Source: Bacillota bacterium
GTDB lineage: Bacteria > Bacillota > Clostridia > Peptostreptococcales > Acidaminobacteraceae
DNA length: 64,000 bases
Direction: 5' to 3'
Assembly: GCA_025210655.1 (NCBI GenBank)
Contig: JAOARG010000022.1
Coordinates: forward strand, 1-64,000
Part shown: positions 45,341-53,747 of the stretch, piece after piece
Position numbering within the stretch: the stretch's first letter is position 1
How the letters are laid out: each line of letters starts with the position of its first letter
Notes under the pieces: model-generated
Told to the model about the DNA's origin: nothing
Database searches by the model: none
What the model saw: only the letters and a program-made list of their open reading frames with translations
Made by a program: the position numbers and the translations under genes

Positions 45341-45781
45341 ATGACTACAGTCACAGAGAAACTGAAATTATTAAAAAAAGATGTAATTATGGATAAAGAT
45401 GAAAAATTTAATATTGAGGAAATGCTTAATGATAATTGGGACAAAATTGATGAAAATTCAGTAAAAGTAGAAGATAGAATTACTGAGTTAGAAAATACTA
45501 AAGTAAAAAAGGTCACATTCAATATTACTGTTCCGAGTTCAGGTTGGATTGATGAAGGTGAAAATGGATTTTCGAAGACAGTATCTGTTCAAGGAGTATT
45601 GGAAATTGATAATCCGGTAGCAGCTGTAATAATGGATGGATTAACGATTGATGAAAAGGAAAACTTAAGAGCTGAATTAGCAAAAATTGTTGATGGAGTA
45701 ACTTTAAATGGTTCGTTAAAATTTTATGCGAAAGAAATTCCAAGAATTGACCTTCCTATATTGCTCGAGGTGATTAGATAA
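45341..45781 (+). CDS. Tail fibre base, cassette 3
   Basis: This 146-residue protein carries the anchor VTEKLKLLKKDVIMDKDEKFNIEEMLNDNWDKID, then a different C-terminal domain (VKKVTFNITVPSSGWIDEGENGFSKTVSV... PRIDLPILLEVIR). It overlaps the next start by one base. It opens the third cassette. Confidence 0.76.
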   Translation: MTTVTEKLKLLKKDVIMDKDEKFNIEEMLNDNWDKIDENSVKVEDRITELENTKVKKVTFNITVPSSGWIDEGENGFSKTVSVQGVLEIDNPVAAVIMDGLTIDEKENLRAELAKIVDGVTLNGSLKFYAKEIPRIDLPILLEVIR

Positions 45782-46311
45782 TGGGTTATGTTATATTTAA
45801 TGAAAAAATTACTAGTGTAGTGGAATATAAAGTAGAAGTGTTGGTTGATATAGAAATAAAAGATATAGCTCAAACTAAAGTAGAAATTGATAATATAATG
45901 ATTTCTTCAGACGATAAAATAATATTATGTTCTAGTATCATAGGGCCAGGTACAGCGTGCAATATATATGTAAACAATAATGAATCTTATACAAAGTATT
46001 ATAGTCAGGTTTTTCAATCTACTTTGACAAGTAGTAAGAGTTCTAAACACAATGATTCTAGATTTATTCAACATAGTGGTATGATAAGTTTTTCTCGCAC
46101 TGATTTAAAGCTGACAAGTGACGGCTATTTCGTTTATAAAAGTAATAATATAAGAAATGCTGGAGATTCAAACATACAGGTCGAAGAATGGTATGGAACA
46201 AGTATTTTTAAAATAGACTGTATAAACAAAATGACAATAAGTTCTTCAACGATTAATGGGATGGGTATAGGATCAAGATTTACAGTGTATAAAATCGGAG
46301 GTGGAAAATAA
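45781..46311 (+). CDS. Putative receptor-binding protein A, cassette 3
   Basis: This 176-residue beta protein is one copy of a domain of about 165 residues ending in a pattern like RNAGDSNIQ...YGTSIFK...KMTISSSTINGMGIGSRFTVYKI. The next gene has two more copies. It overlaps both neighbours by one base, so all three proteins of the cassette are probably made together. Confidence 0.65.
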   Translation: MGYVIFNEKITSVVEYKVEVLVDIEIKDIAQTKVEIDNIMISSDDKIILCSSIIGPGTACNIYVNNNESYTKYYSQVFQSTLTSSKSSKHNDSRFIQHSGMISFSRTDLKLTSDGYFVYKSNNIRNAGDSNIQVEEWYGTSIFKIDCINKMTISSSTINGMGIGSRFTVYKIGGGK

Positions 46312-47318
46312 TGGGTCGATGTTCAATATACGGTTTAAAACAAACCAATTTACTTGGGTATGATTTAGTTGGAGTAATTGATAATATTAAGAATAATTCA
46401 GGTGAGATAACATTAACAAATTTTGATTTAAATAAGAATTCTGAATTATTAATTAGAGTTGAACTAGTTAATTCGTTACCTAATCCTTCAGGATTGCACT
46501 TATATTATGAAGATGTTTATTCTGACTCTAGTTATTGCGCCCAACTTATACAGTCAGAAAGTTCAAAAATCGTAGCATTCAGATATCAAAAACCTGTGAT
46601 TTGCTCTATTTCATCTCAGAAAAAGAATATTATTGATATTATAATAAAAATAACTAATTCGGGTGAAGTTGTTGCAATATGTGAAACAGTAAGAGACTGT
46701 GGAGATGTTATACGTGGAGTTGAGAAATATTATATTACTTCCACCTTTAAATTAAGTAAATTGAATAAAGTTGTATTACGTTCAACGTTGAGCAATATAG
46801 GAAACGGATCAAATATTAGAATATATAAGAGAATGTCACCAACAGTAGCTGAGGTAATTGTTGAAAAAGATGCATCAAAAGTTATTATAGATAACTTAAG
46901 TATAAATAATTTGAGTGATTATGTATTAATTAGTGATTGGAAGTACAATGGCACTGATAGTAATGCTCAACTTTTTATGTATATAAATGATAATTATATT
47001 AACTCAAAATACTTCTCTCAAAGGTATTATGCTGAAAATAGAAATGTACAGTCTTTAAGGTATAATTTTCCCCTTATTAGTGTTTGCGATAAAAGTAAAA
47101 GTACTTTTTCATACTGTACTTTAAATCTTATGAATAATGGTTTGTTAAATTATTACTCGAAGTCTATAAGGAATTATGGTAATCAGGATATGTATTTATA
47201 TAATATGTATGGACATTCAATATTCAGTACAAATGAAATTACAAAATTAACTATAAGTTCAAGTAGAGAGAATGGCATAAAAGCTGGAAGTCGATTCCAA
47301 CTAATAAAATTAAAATAG
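46311..47318 (+). CDS. Putative receptor-binding protein B, two repeats, cassette 3
   Basis: This 335-residue protein consists of two copies (about 1-180 and 181-335) of the domain found once in the 45781 product. Compare RDCGDVIRGVEKYYITSTFKLSKLNKVVLRSTLSNIGNGSNIRIYK with RNYGNQDMYLYNMYGHSIFSTNEITKLTISSSRENGIKAGSRFQLIK. The arrangement suggests duplication of a sugar- or protein-binding module to widen or strengthen binding (inference). Confidence 0.65.
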   Translation: MGRCSIYGLKQTNLLGYDLVGVIDNIKNNSGEITLTNFDLNKNSELLIRVELVNSLPNPSGLHLYYEDVYSDSSYCAQLIQSESSKIVAFRYQKPVICSISSQKKNIIDIIIKITNSGEVVAICETVRDCGDVIRGVEKYYITSTFKLSKLNKVVLRSTLSNIGNGSNIRIYKRMSPTVAEVIVEKDASKVIIDNLSINNLSDYVLISDWKYNGTDSNAQLFMYINDNYINSKYFSQRYYAENRNVQSLRYNFPLISVCDKSKSTFSYCTLNLMNNGLLNYYSKSIRNYGNQDMYLYNMYGHSIFSTNEITKLTISSSRENGIKAGSRFQLIKLK

Positions 47319-47331
47319 AAAGGATAATAAT

Positions 47332-47550
47332 ATGGCAAAAGGAATAAGATACAACGTTAAAACAAAACAAACAGAAGAATATGAGTTTGATTTTGTTCCT
47401 CAAGATATAGAAGAGATAAAGGAACCTTCAAAAGATGAAGTTATTGCACAAGGGATGGCTAATATAATGATAGAGAATCAGCTTATGAAAGAAGAAATAA
47501 AGGACTTATCAAAAAAATTAGATGAGTTGACGAGAGGAAGTGAATCATAA
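47332..47550 (+). CDS. Small tail-fibre-end protein, XkdW-like position
   Basis: This 72-residue protein has a short beta N-terminus (KGIRYNVKTKQTEEYEFDFVPQD) and a C-terminal coiled coil (NQLMKEEIKDLSKKLDEL). Such proteins follow the fibre genes of many clostridial prophages, in the place of XkdW. It overlaps the next start by one base. Confidence 0.65.
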   Translation: MAKGIRYNVKTKQTEEYEFDFVPQDIEEIKEPSKDEVIAQGMANIMIENQLMKEEIKDLSKKLDELTRGSES

Positions 47551-47699
47551 TGACTAAATATGATTTTATAAATCAATTTTATAAGTGGGATTTATATGAT
47601 GATAATAAGATCCTTGAGTTCTATGATGCAAAGCTTTTAAGTGGAACTCAAGTGAGGAAATTGACTAAAAAAACTATAACAGAATTGAGAAAGAAGTGA
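47550..47699 (+). CDS. xkdX: XkdX-family microprotein
   Basis: This 49-residue protein, MTKYDFINQFYKWDLYDDNK..., has the XkdX pattern, a tiny protein ending the tail module of PBSX-like elements. The start overlaps the stop of the previous gene. A terminator follows at once. Its role is unknown. Confidence 0.75.
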   Translation: MTKYDFINQFYKWDLYDDNKILEFYDAKLLSGTQVRKLTKKTITELRKK

Positions 47700-47700
47700 G

Positions 47701-47737
47701 AACCTGAATCAAGTATTGATGATTCAGGTTTTTTATA
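47701..47737 (+). terminator. Terminator of the structural operon
   Basis: AACCTGAATC (47701-47710) pairs with GATTCAGGTT (47721-47730), followed by T run. Confidence 0.88.
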
Positions 47738-47784
47738 TAATAAAATTAAAAAATCTATTTGAATCACCAAAAAGGAGGTGACCC

Positions 47785-48102
47785 ATGCAACAATGCGCAG
47801 ACTGTATCCAAGTAAAAAACTTGGATGACAGACTATCAAAATTAGAAAAGAATAATGAGTCCAGAAGTGATGAATTCGAGAAGAGGATCACCGCTTTGGA
47901 AAGGAAAACTGATATAGAGCATGAGAGGACATCCATGCTCTTTAAAATGCTCGCAGAAATTAAGGATAGTCTTAAGGTTATTGGGGATAAGCTTGAGAAG
48001 TTTAGTGATAAGGAAGTTGATGAATATAAGGCTATTAAGGTAGGTGTGACTATATCTGTTTTATCAGCTATTGCGGGTTTGATTATTGGACGGATTATTT
48101 AG
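47785..48102 (+). CDS. xhlA: XhlA-like membrane lysis protein
   Basis: This 105-residue protein has a coiled coil (about 12-75) and one C-terminal membrane helix (about 84-103, KVGVTISVLSAIAGLIIGRII), the XhlA (hemolysin) layout. XhlA works with a holin and amidase in PBSX cell lysis. AAAGGAGGTGA lies six bases before the start. It stands between the fibre terminator and a repeat-rich gap. Confidence 0.85.
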   Translation: MQQCADCIQVKNLDDRLSKLEKNNESRSDEFEKRITALERKTDIEHERTSMLFKMLAEIKDSLKVIGDKLEKFSDKEVDEYKAIKVGVTISVLSAIAGLIIGRII

Positions 48103-48300
48103 ATTTGGCTGAAAAGGGGAATCAGGCATAAATACCTTAGGGAAAACTTTTTCTTATGGAAAAGGGGAAGCGGAATAGCATTTAGAACTAAGACCTTCCT
48201 TTTCCCCTCTTCCCCTATTTTCCTAAAGGAAAATAATTCCCCTTCAAAGCTAAGCTTTGAAATTCCCTTAAAAAAGCACCTGCTATACGAATTAAAATAA
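48103..48300. repeat. Palindrome string with TTCCCCT spacers
   Basis: The gap holds ATTTTCCT/AGGAAAAT (48217-48234) and TTCAAAGCT/AGCTTTGAA (48243-48261), set between AATTCCCCT/TTCCCCT words. The left half has the complementary GGGGAA/AGGGAAAA words, so the whole gap is an imperfect nested inverted repeat. It splits xhlA from the holin gene. Confidence 0.65.
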
Positions 48301-48317
48301 GCAAAGGAGGCAACAAA

Positions 48318-48605
48318 ATGGAAACAAACATAGAAATCCTAAAATTCATTCAACCGGAAATACTAATACTAATACCAGTACTGAGTATTTTAGGTTTAAT
48401 GATTAAGAAAAATCCTATAATAAATGATTGGGCTATTCCAATCATTTTGTTGCTTTTAGGAATAGTTTTTTCAATCCTAATACTAGCTTTGAAATCTGGA
48501 TTTACACCTGATGTGATTCTTAATGGATTTTTACAAGGAATTTTAGTAACTGGAATGTCTGTATATGTACATCAGCTTAAGATACAAAGCACAAGGAAGA
48601 GGTGA
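48318..48605 (+). CDS. Phage-type holin
   Basis: This 95-residue protein has three membrane helices (about 16-32, 38-60, 68-85) and a basic tail (IQSTRKR), the layout of class phi29/phage_holin_2 holins. It starts behind AAAGGAGG and ends four bases before the amidase. It should open the membrane to release the particles. Confidence 0.83.
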   Translation: METNIEILKFIQPEILILIPVLSILGLMIKKNPIINDWAIPIILLLLGIVFSILILALKSGFTPDVILNGFLQGILVTGMSVYVHQLKIQSTRKR

Positions 48606-48609
48606 TTTT

Positions 48610-49308
48610 GTGGATATTAAAAAACTAGATATAATTTATGGAATGATCCAAAATAATTATATTGACGGGGTAGCTGTTGCTATTGATATTATAAAGCCTG
48701 TAGGAAAAAACAATGTAAGAACTATGAAAAAGATGAAAGAGTGTATTGGTATAACTATTCACAATACAGGAAACCCGAGTAAAACAGCTGACGATGAGAT
48801 GCATTCCAACTGGATGAAAAGAGTAGAAAGGGAAGATAAGAAGTACGTATCAGCTCATTTCTTTGTCGATGATGATTCTATAACACAAATTATTCCAATA
48901 GATGAAGTCGCTTACCATGCTGGCGACGGCCATGGTGATGGAAATTATAAGACAATTGCCATAGAAATCTGTGAAAACGGGGATATGAAAAAGGCAGAAG
49001 AAAACGCAATAAGGCTAGCAGCCTCCCTAATAAAAACATATCCCCACCTAAAAATCTATAAACACCAAGATTGGTCAGGGAAATACTGTCCGAGGGCACT
49101 GCTTATGGAAAACAGATGGGAATCATTTAAGGATTCAGTCCTTAAAGCAGTTAACCCGGTAAGTGAAATAGAGCCTTACAAACTTGAAGGATTAGATTTT
49201 CTTTGGAATGAGAAACTAATCACAGATAAAGAATTATGGCTTAAAAATATTGATAATCCAGTACCAATATGGGCCATAGGATTAATACTAAAAAGGGCAG
49301 TCAAATGA
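48610..49308 (+). CDS. N-acetylmuramoyl-L-alanine amidase (endolysin)
   Basis: Starting from GTG 48610 (GAGGTGAT upstream) this 232-residue protein has an amidase_2 fold with the zinc ligands in ITIHNTGN (about 55-62), the VAYHAGDGHGDGNYKTIAIEIC core and KHQDWSGKYCPR near 155-166. A C-terminal segment (about 190-232) repeats a short wall-binding type pattern. It cleaves the peptide from glycan to lyse the producing cell. The last codons overlap the GGGCAGTCA/TGACTGCCC palindrome. Confidence 0.9.
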   Translation: MDIKKLDIIYGMIQNNYIDGVAVAIDIIKPVGKNNVRTMKKMKECIGITIHNTGNPSKTADDEMHSNWMKRVEREDKKYVSAHFFVDDDSITQIIPIDEVAYHAGDGHGDGNYKTIAIEICENGDMKKAEENAIRLAASLIKTYPHLKIYKHQDWSGKYCPRALLMENRWESFKDSVLKAVNPVSEIEPYKLEGLDFLWNEKLITDKELWLKNIDNPVPIWAIGLILKRAVK

Positions 49309-49745
49309 CTGCCCCGAATCTGATTTTTGACCTGTATCCCAAGTGAATCCTTCCGAAAAGCTATGACCCATAATGGATTTACTTTATCAGTATAAGAAAT
49401 GCACCTTAGAGCGAAGTCACCCACAAAGGATGCTTTTTGCTAAAGCAAAACTATAAATATTAAATGAATAAAAGCATTTCAATTTAATATTTATTAGCTC
49501 ACCTGATTTATCCTTCAAGGATTATATCTTTTACGCGAAGTCACCCCATATGAATGTCAGGGCTCTGCTGACAGGATGCGACTTGATTTTAGGTCTTTTA
49601 AGTTCTTTGCGACCCAAGTCAAAGTCTGGCCTATCAGGAATACAAAGCTAATATATGGCCTGATTTATCCTGTAAGGATGTATCATTTAATATTATTTAT
49701 AAATGTCTTCCGACCTACCACCAACGACCAACGACCTACGATCAC
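49295..49745. repeat. Repeat-rich right flank of the tailocin
   Basis: This gap of over 400 bases has no gene. It holds the palindrome GGGCAGTCA/TGACTGCCC (49295-49314), the block 49428-49497 homologous to 31089-31157, TTTTGC/GCAAAA hairpins, TGTCAG/CTGACA (near 49556-49574), words GCGAAGTCACCC repeated at 49411 and 49535, and GACCAACGACC-type repeats near 49710-49742. Direct repeats at both ends of the tailocin suggest that such elements bounded its insertion, but no attachment site is proven. Confidence 0.6.
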
Positions 49746-49746
49746 C

Positions 49747-50652
49747 TCAATATACCCTAAAACTCCTCTCTCCATAATCAGTAGAAATCATTTCATAAGT
49801 AACTCCTAATGAATCAACTATAGTAGTTTTATACTGGATTTCATCAAATTTATCAAGTTCCATCATTTCCTGCATTTCTTCTTGGTCTTTTACTAAGCCT
49901 AGCTCAATGAAGTTTAAACTTTTTTCATACTCATATTCTCTGTGTTCTTTTCTTGTAAGAATATCATTTAAAATATCAGCTTCAAAAAAAGTTTTATCAT
50001 TGTAGATTAGTTCTGTTTTTATGGATACAATATCTCCGTAAAGATTTTTTGTATCTTTCAAAGGTGATCTATCTTCTACTATTAGTTGAATTTGTCCATT
50101 TCCCTTTGAACTGAGATGTGGAAAAAATGCCTCTGTTTCAAATCTTTTTCTAAATACATCTGAGAAATCTATATCTTTAATTATTTCTTCTCTAATTAAA
50201 TCTCCATTCTTACTTGAAAAAATAGCTCTATACTTGTGACCCATAGGAAGGTGTGTACTTGAAAAAACACTTAGGCTATCTAGTTTTCCTAGGTCTATTG
50301 ATTTTACTACTTCTTGTTTATTATCTAAATCAAGCCATGTTACTGTGTTTTTACTGTCTGGATCTATTGAGGAAACAAAAAAAGACAAATCTACAGTAAA
50401 TGTTTTATTCTTCATATCAAATGATGAGTAGTCATATGAAGGTTCTTTTATCCAAAGTTTACTTTCTTCTATAGTCTCTATTGAAGAATTGATTTGCCAT
50501 ATAGAGTTTCTTAGATCATCATTCATATTGCGAACAGTGTATTTTATTGAGTTAATATCCTCTTGTGCTCTTTGTAAGTTTTTATGTAATATTACATTTT
50601 GAACTAGAAGGAGACCTACAAGTCCTCCAATTAATATATTTTTAGTTTTCAA
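49747..50652 (-). CDS. Membrane-anchored protein of unknown function
   Basis: This 301-residue protein has one N-terminal membrane helix (about 6-22), a coiled coil (about 25-62) and an extracytoplasmic beta-rich domain (about 75-280). I recognise no family. It is transcribed alone, divergently from the nitroreductase, with GGAGAG before the start. It lies just outside the right flank of the tailocin. Confidence 0.7.
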   Translation of the reverse strand: MKTKNILIGGLVGLLLVQNVILHKNLQRAQEDINSIKYTVRNMNDDLRNSIWQINSSIETIEESKLWIKEPSYDYSSFDMKNKTFTVDLSFFVSSIDPDSKNTVTWLDLDNKQEVVKSIDLGKLDSLSVFSSTHLPMGHKYRAIFSSKNGDLIREEIIKDIDFSDVFRKRFETEAFFPHLSSKGNGQIQLIVEDRSPLKDTKNLYGDIVSIKTELIYNDKTFFEADILNDILTRKEHREYEYEKSLNFIELGLVKDQEEMQEMMELDKFDEIQYKTTIVDSLGVTYEMISTDYGERSFRVY

Positions 50653-50848
50653 AATATCTCTCCTCGATTATAAATTTGATTATATAAGTTTATTACAGAA
50701 ACATTAATAAGTTCTTAAAATTTCTTTAATCCTTTATAGACAAAGAATATTTATTATGATAGAATTTTTACGATATTCAGGTGATATATCAGTTGGTGAG
50801 TGTGTGAAAAATGAACATGTTGGGGAATACTACTGGAGGGGAATCACA

Positions 50849-51403
50849 ATGAACGAGACAATAAAAATAATGAGGTATAGAAGATCGATTAGAAGATTTT
50901 TACCTGAGCAAATAAAAGATGAAGAGTTACAAGCAATTATAGAATCTGGCCTTTATGCACCAAGTGCACATAATGATCAGCCGTGGCATTTTACAGTATT
51001 AAGAGACAAGGCAATGATTGATAAACTAAATATTGACTCAAAGGAAGCTGCTAAGGATTTTCATGACGAATTCGTAAGGAATATGGCTAATAACGAAAAG
51101 CTTCATACCCTTTTTGGAGCGCCTCTTGTAATTATTGTATCAGGTAAGGATGATGCAATGATGCCAAGGGATGATTGTGCGGCAGCAACAGAGAATATGC
51201 TAATAGCTGCAGAATCAATGGGTATTGGTGCCTGTTGGATTGGCTTTGTAAGATGTTTGTTTGAAAATCATAAAGAAAAAGTTATGGAGGACTACAAGAT
51301 ACCAGAGGGACATACTCCTTACTATGTTGTTTCATTTGGTTATAAGAAGTCAGTTCCTCAAAGAGAAATAGAAAGAAAACCTGGAAGGGTAACATATTTA
51401 TAA
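50849..51403 (+). CDS. Nitroreductase-family FMN oxidoreductase
   Basis: The start at ATG 50849 is set by GGAGGGG. The 184-residue protein has the nitroreductase pattern: MRYRRSIRRFLPEQI (FMN phosphate site), SGLYAPSAHNDQPWHFTVL, GAPLVIIVS, AATENMLIAAESMGIGACWIGF and a final EIERKPGRVTYL. It should use NAD(P)H and FMN to reduce nitro compounds or quinones. It ends just before the CIRCE box of htpG. Confidence 0.92.
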   Translation: MNETIKIMRYRRSIRRFLPEQIKDEELQAIIESGLYAPSAHNDQPWHFTVLRDKAMIDKLNIDSKEAAKDFHDEFVRNMANNEKLHTLFGAPLVIIVSGKDDAMMPRDDCAAATENMLIAAESMGIGACWIGFVRCLFENHKEKVMEDYKIPEGHTPYYVVSFGYKKSVPQREIERKPGRVTYL

Positions 51404-51408
51404 AAATA

Positions 51409-51435
51409 TTAGCACTCTTATTAAATGAGTGCTAA
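51409..51435 (+). promoter_or_regulatory. Perfect CIRCE element (HrcA operator)
   Basis: TTAGCACTC, nine bases, GAGTGCTAA, an exact match to the CIRCE consensus. It lies before htpG and after the nitroreductase stop, so HrcA should repress htpG until heat or misfolding stress. Confidence 0.95.
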
Positions 51436-51442
51436 ATATCTA

Positions 51443-51507
51443 TTGACATATGAAATGGATAGTCGTAATATTATGTATAGGATATATAATATTACGACTA
51501 TCCATTT
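51443..51507 (+). promoter_or_regulatory. htpG promoter inside a 26-bp hairpin
   Basis: TTGACA (51443-51448), 17 bases and TAATAT (51466-51471) form a promoter. The -10 lies in the left arm of a very long dyad: 51453-51478 pairs with 51482-51507 with one G-U pair and loop AGG, followed by TTTTTA. The dyad may terminate nitroreductase transcripts and may also affect promoter access. Confidence 0.75.
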
Positions 51508-51541
51508 TTATTTAAATATTATTATACGAGGAGTGATATTC

Positions 51542-53416
51542 ATGGGTTTAGAAAAAGGTAGTTTATCAATACACAGTGAAAATATTTTTCCTATAATTAA
51601 GAAATGGTTATATTCAGACCATGATATTTTTGTAAGAGAGCTAGTTTCCAATGCATGTGATGCAATAACAAAGGTAAAAAGACTTGATGCATTTGGTGAA
51701 GCAAAAATTGACATGACAGATGAGTTCAGAGTTGATGTAATTCTAAATAAGGAAAAGAAAACTCTTAAATTTATAGACAACGGTATAGGAATGACAGATG
51801 AAGAAATCAAAAAGTATATTAATCAAATAGCTTTTTCTGGTGCTGAGGATTTCTTGAATACTTATAAAGACAAGGGTGATATTGATCAGATAATTGGACA
51901 TTTTGGTCTTGGTTTTTATTCAGCATTTATGGTTGCTGACAAAGTAGAGATAAATACCCTTTCATATAAAGAGGGTAGCCAGGCTGTTAAATGGACTTGT
52001 GATGGTGGTACAGAATTTGAAATGGAGCCTAGTGATAAGACTACTAGGGGTACAGAAATCACATTGTTCCTTGGAGAAGACGGAACAGAGTTTGAAGGAC
52101 AATATAAAATCCAAGCAACAATAGAAAAATATTGTTCATTCATGCCTTACTCAGTTTACTTTGATGTAGAAGATAAGGAGCCTAAAAAGGATGAAGAGGG
52201 AAACATTGTAGTTGAAGAGCTTAAGCCTTTAAATACAATAGAACCTCTATACGTAAAGTCACCATCAACTATTGAGGATGATGAATACAAGGAATTTTAT
52301 AGAAAGACATTCAATGATTTCAAGGAGCCGTTATTCTGGATACATTTAAATATGGATTATCCATTCAATCTTAAAGGTATACTATATTTCCCTAAATTCA
52401 ATAATGAATTCGAAATGACTGAAGGAAAGATTAAGTTATATAATAATCAAGTATTTGTAGCGGATAATATCAAGGAAGTAATTCCTGAGTTCCTTCTATT
52501 ATTAAAGGGAGTAATTGATTGTCCAGATCTTCCTCTTAATGTATCAAGAAGTTTCCTTCAAAATGATGGTTTTGTAAAGAAGATATCAGATTACATTACT
52601 AAGAAGGTTGCAGATAAACTAAATGGTTTATACAGAACAGATAGAGAAAAGTATGAAGGTTTCTGGGATGATATAAGCCCATTTATTAAGTTTGGTTCAT
52701 TAAAGGACGAGAAGTTCTACGATAAAGTAGATACATCAATACTTTATAAAACGACTAAGGAAGAATTTTTCACTAAAGAAGAGTATTTCGAAAAGTATAA
52801 GGATAAAGTAAAAGAAGACATGTATTATGCTACAGATAAAGTGCAGCAAGCACAATATATCAATATGTTAACTGACATCGGAATAGATCCAGTATTATTT
52901 GAACACTCAATAGATGCACCGTTTATGTCATTTATTGAATCAAAAGCAGAAAACATGAAGTTCAAGAGAGTAGATTCAGACGTATCTGATTTAATGAAAG
53001 ATACTGAAGAAATAGATGAAGAACAAAATAAAAAAGATGTAGAGAAACTTACAGAGTCATTCAAGAAAGCATTAAATCTTGAAAATCTTACAATAAAGCT
53101 AGAATCACTTAAGAACACGGAAGTACCAGCTATGGTAGTACTAAGTGAAGAAAGCAGAAGAATGAGCGAAATGATGAAAATGTATTCAGCAGGTGGTTTC
53201 GATGAAAGTGCATTCCCTACAAATGAGGAGCTAGTACTAAATAGAAACAATAAGTTAGTACAATATACTTTGAAAGAAGAAGCTGATACAGATTTATCTG
53301 AACTAATATCAAAGCAGATATATGACTTAGCAATGATAAGTCATAAGCCATTATCACCAGAGGCTATGACGGAGTTTATTAGAAGAAGTAATGAGATAAT
53401 GACGAAAATGATCTAG
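51542..53416 (+). CDS. htpG: Hsp90-family chaperone HtpG
   Basis: The start is ATG 51542 behind GAGGAGTGAT. The 624-residue protein has the GHKL ATP-binding domain with ELVSNACDAITK, DNGIGMT and GHFGLGFYSAFM, then the middle domain (NVSRSFLQND) and a C-terminal dimerisation part. It is a dimeric, ATP-driven folding chaperone. A perfect CIRCE box puts it under HrcA, whereas in B. subtilis htpG is not in the HrcA regulon. Confidence 0.96.
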   Translation: MGLEKGSLSIHSENIFPIIKKWLYSDHDIFVRELVSNACDAITKVKRLDAFGEAKIDMTDEFRVDVILNKEKKTLKFIDNGIGMTDEEIKKYINQIAFSGAEDFLNTYKDKGDIDQIIGHFGLGFYSAFMVADKVEINTLSYKEGSQAVKWTCDGGTEFEMEPSDKTTRGTEITLFLGEDGTEFEGQYKIQATIEKYCSFMPYSVYFDVEDKEPKKDEEGNIVVEELKPLNTIEPLYVKSPSTIEDDEYKEFYRKTFNDFKEPLFWIHLNMDYPFNLKGILYFPKFNNEFEMTEGKIKLYNNQVFVADNIKEVIPEFLLLLKGVIDCPDLPLNVSRSFLQNDGFVKKISDYITKKVADKLNGLYRTDREKYEGFWDDISPFIKFGSLKDEKFYDKVDTSILYKTTKEEFFTKEEYFEKYKDKVKEDMYYATDKVQQAQYINMLTDIGIDPVLFEHSIDAPFMSFIESKAENMKFKRVDSDVSDLMKDTEEIDEEQNKKDVEKLTESFKKALNLENLTIKLESLKNTEVPAMVVLSEESRRMSEMMKMYSAGGFDESAFPTNEELVLNRNNKLVQYTLKEEADTDLSELISKQIYDLAMISHKPLSPEAMTEFIRRSNEIMTKMI

Positions 53417-53650
53417 GTCGTGTATTTTTCCTGAGGGAAAAATGGTAGTGTACGCGCCCGTTTAGGGCTTGTGGTAGTTAGTTTGCTTTGCAAACGGTGG
53501 TTAGGAAATAAGGGTTAGAATTCTAAAGAATTCTAGCCCTTAAATGCTTTTTGCCAACCACCTTTTGCAAAGCAAAATCACCACCACAAGTCACATTTGT
53601 GACGCGTACACCACCATTTATACCAAAAAGTATAAATACACCACCCAATA
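53417..53650. repeat. Nested palindrome string with CACCACC spacers
   Basis: Six palindromes occur: TTTTTCC/GGGAAAAA (53424-53443), GTTTGC/GCAAAC (53481-53495), AGGGTTAGAATTCT with AGAATTCTAGCCCT (53511-53540), TTTTGC/GCAAAA (53563-53577), GTCACA/TGTGAC (53590-53603) and ATTTATAC/GTATAAAT (53616-53637). Right spacers contain CACCACC, left spacers the complement GGTGGT/GGTAGT. TGGTAGTGTACGCG (53443 on) pairs with CGCGTACACCACCA, so the whole is one long stem bearing smaller hairpins. It fills the htpG-HAD gap with no gene. Confidence 0.8.
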
Positions 53651-53747
53651 AGTTTTGCAGAACACCAATTCTCTGATATAATAGTGAGAAATATTTGTAT
53701 TACTATTTGTAGGTTTAATTGGGTATGAAACATACATGGAGTTGATT

